Origin: an uncultured Opitutia bacterium
GTDB lineage: Bacteria; Verrucomicrobiota; Verrucomicrobiia; Opitutales; UBA953
Direction of reading: 5' to 3'
Assembly (NCBI GenBank): GCA_903882335.1
Contig: CAIRWP010000336.1
Span: 1-13,125, forward strand
Length of the DNA stretch: 13,125 bases
In this document: piece by piece, positions 12,367-13,125 of the stretch
Layout of the letters: the number at the start of each line of letters is the position of its first letter
How positions within the stretch are numbered: the first letter of the stretch is position 1
Position numbers and translations under genes: made by a program
Notes under the pieces: model-generated
The model's input: only the letters and a program-made list of their open reading frames with translations
The model's database searches: none
Told to the model about the DNA's origin: nothing

Positions 12367-13125
12367 TCAGTGGTGATCCTTGCCCATCAGGTGGCGGACC
12401 CACGGCACCAGCGCGAGCAGCACGAGGGCCATGAGCCCGACGACGATCGCCTGGTCGCGGAAGAAGTTCGCCAGCTCGACCGGGTCCTTGGACGAGAAGC
12501 CCGCCGAGAGCGTCCCGGAGAGTTTATTGCCCAGCGCGGTGGCCATGAACCATACGCCCAGGACGAGCCCCGTGAGGCGCTCGGGCGCCAGCTTGCTCAT
12601 CGTGCTGAGCCCAACCGGGCTGAGGCACATCTCGCCGAGCGTCTGCAGGAAGTAGACGCCGATCAGCCACCACGGGCTCACCTTGCCGGCGACGATGCCC
12701 TGGGCGGCGGGCACCATCAGCGCGAACGAGAGCCCGAGGAAGAGCAGGCCGAACGTGAACTTCAGCGCGACCGATGGCTGGCGCGTCCCGAGCGCGACCC
12801 AGAGCCACGCGAAGACCGGCGCCAGGGCGATCACGAAGAGCGCGTTGACCGACTGGAACCATGAGGACGGGAAGGCCTGGCCGAGCAGTTCGGTGCGGGT
12901 GAGCTCGTCCGCGAACAAGGTCAGCGTCGTGCCCGCCTGCTCGAAGACCGCCCAGAAGAGCACGGCCGCGATGAAGAACACGCCGATGGCCGCGATCCGC
13001 TTGCTGTCGTCGTCTTTCCGCAGGAGGCCGAAGTAGAGCACCACCAGTAAGGGGAGTCCGTAGATGGCGTAGCCTAGCCAGGCGCAGGGGGGTATGGAGA
13101 GCCAGATTGGTGAGAGCGAGAGGTC
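12367..13125 (-). CDS. POT-family (proton-dependent oligopeptide) MFS transporter, C-terminal half
   Basis: Proton-coupled uptake of di- or tripeptides across the inner membrane. Seen: 252 residues entering from the right edge in an uninterrupted frame; the N-terminal half, with its start, lies outside. The FWAVFEQAGTTL segment is characteristic of POT/PTR2 transporters, followed by SSWFQSVNALFVIALAPVF, LGEMCLSPVGLS and MATALGNKLSG, which are the usual conserved stretches of the C-terminal bundle. About six or seven membrane helices are visible. The extra hydrophobic stretch at the very start of the partial protein (LGYAIYGLPLLV) may be part of the linker helices found in bacterial POTs. It ends in a short hydrophilic tail (HLMGKDHH). 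The small two-helix membrane protein follows 3 bases later, so the two form an operon. Substrate specificity cannot be judged because the N-terminal ExxERFxYY motif is out of view. Confidence 0.9.
   Translation of the reverse strand, partial: DLSLSPIWLSIPPCAWLGYAIYGLPLLVVLYFGLLRKDDDSKRIAAIGVFFIAAVLFWAVFEQAGTTLTLFADELTRTELLGQAFPSSWFQSVNALFVIALAPVFAWLWVALGTRQPSVALKFTFGLLFLGLSFALMVPAAQGIVAGKVSPWWLIGVYFLQTLGEMCLSPVGLSTMSKLAPERLTGLVLGVWFMATALGNKLSGTLSAGFSSKDPVELANFFRDQAIVVGLMALVLLALVPWVRHLMGKDHH

Noticed and set aside
11932..12864. Plus-strand open frame (310 codons) opposite the POT transporter
   Set aside because: Its translation is rich in Arg, Glu and His, the mirror of hydrophobic codons on the other strand, while the minus strand shows POT motifs.
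1..13125. CRISPR array, tRNA or rRNA, insertion sequence, prophage or defence island
   Set aside because: No regularly spaced repeats, clover-leaf or rRNA motifs, transposase or integrase signatures, or terminal inverted repeats were seen. Gene content is housekeeping throughout, with even base composition.

Overview
This is a densely packed, very G+C-rich stretch of what looks like an ordinary bacterial chromosome. It holds 13 protein genes, two of them cut by the window edges. I see no RNA gene, mobile element, CRISPR array, phage gene or origin, and no gene-free stretch longer than 142 bases. KdsA implies a lipopolysaccharide-bearing, Gram-negative cell, and MenC/MenE imply menaquinone made by the classical Men pathway. 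Together with the housekeeping mix and weak Shine-Dalgarno usage, this suggests Verrucomicrobiota (Opitutia-like). That placement is inference, because no rRNA or other marker is present.

Layout: (1) Minus strand from the left edge to 931: gnd (6-phosphogluconate dehydrogenase), missing its C-terminus. A 142-base divergent spacer with a short perfect inverted repeat follows. (2) Plus strand 1074-6365: a tight run of six genes, coaC, queG, an unrecognised polytopic membrane protein, gmk, polX and kdsA. Three of the junctions are gaps of 5, 35 and 49 bases and two are start/stop overlaps, so this is probably one operon. It resembles the common gmk-rpoZ-coaBC linkage, but no rpoZ or CoaB domain is visible. 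(3) Minus strand 8505-6362: menC-menE, coupled by an ATGA overlap and running tail-to-tail into kdsA. (4) Plus strand 8599-11903: guaB, a membrane-anchored Pro/Lys/Glu/Val-repeat protein of unknown function, and xth. (5) Minus strand from the right edge to 11851: the C-terminal half of a POT-family peptide transporter, followed by a small two-helix membrane protein whose 3' end overlaps xth antisense by 53 bases.

Functional themes are pentose phosphate flux (gnd), coenzyme A (coaC), tRNA queuosine (queG), guanine nucleotides (gmk, guaB), DNA repair (polX, xth), LPS Kdo (kdsA), menaquinone (menC, menE) and peptide uptake. I found no defence system, biosynthetic cluster or other clearly new system. 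The least explained items are the membrane protein at 2671-3210, the repeat protein at 10192-11139, and the divergent spacer at 932-1073.
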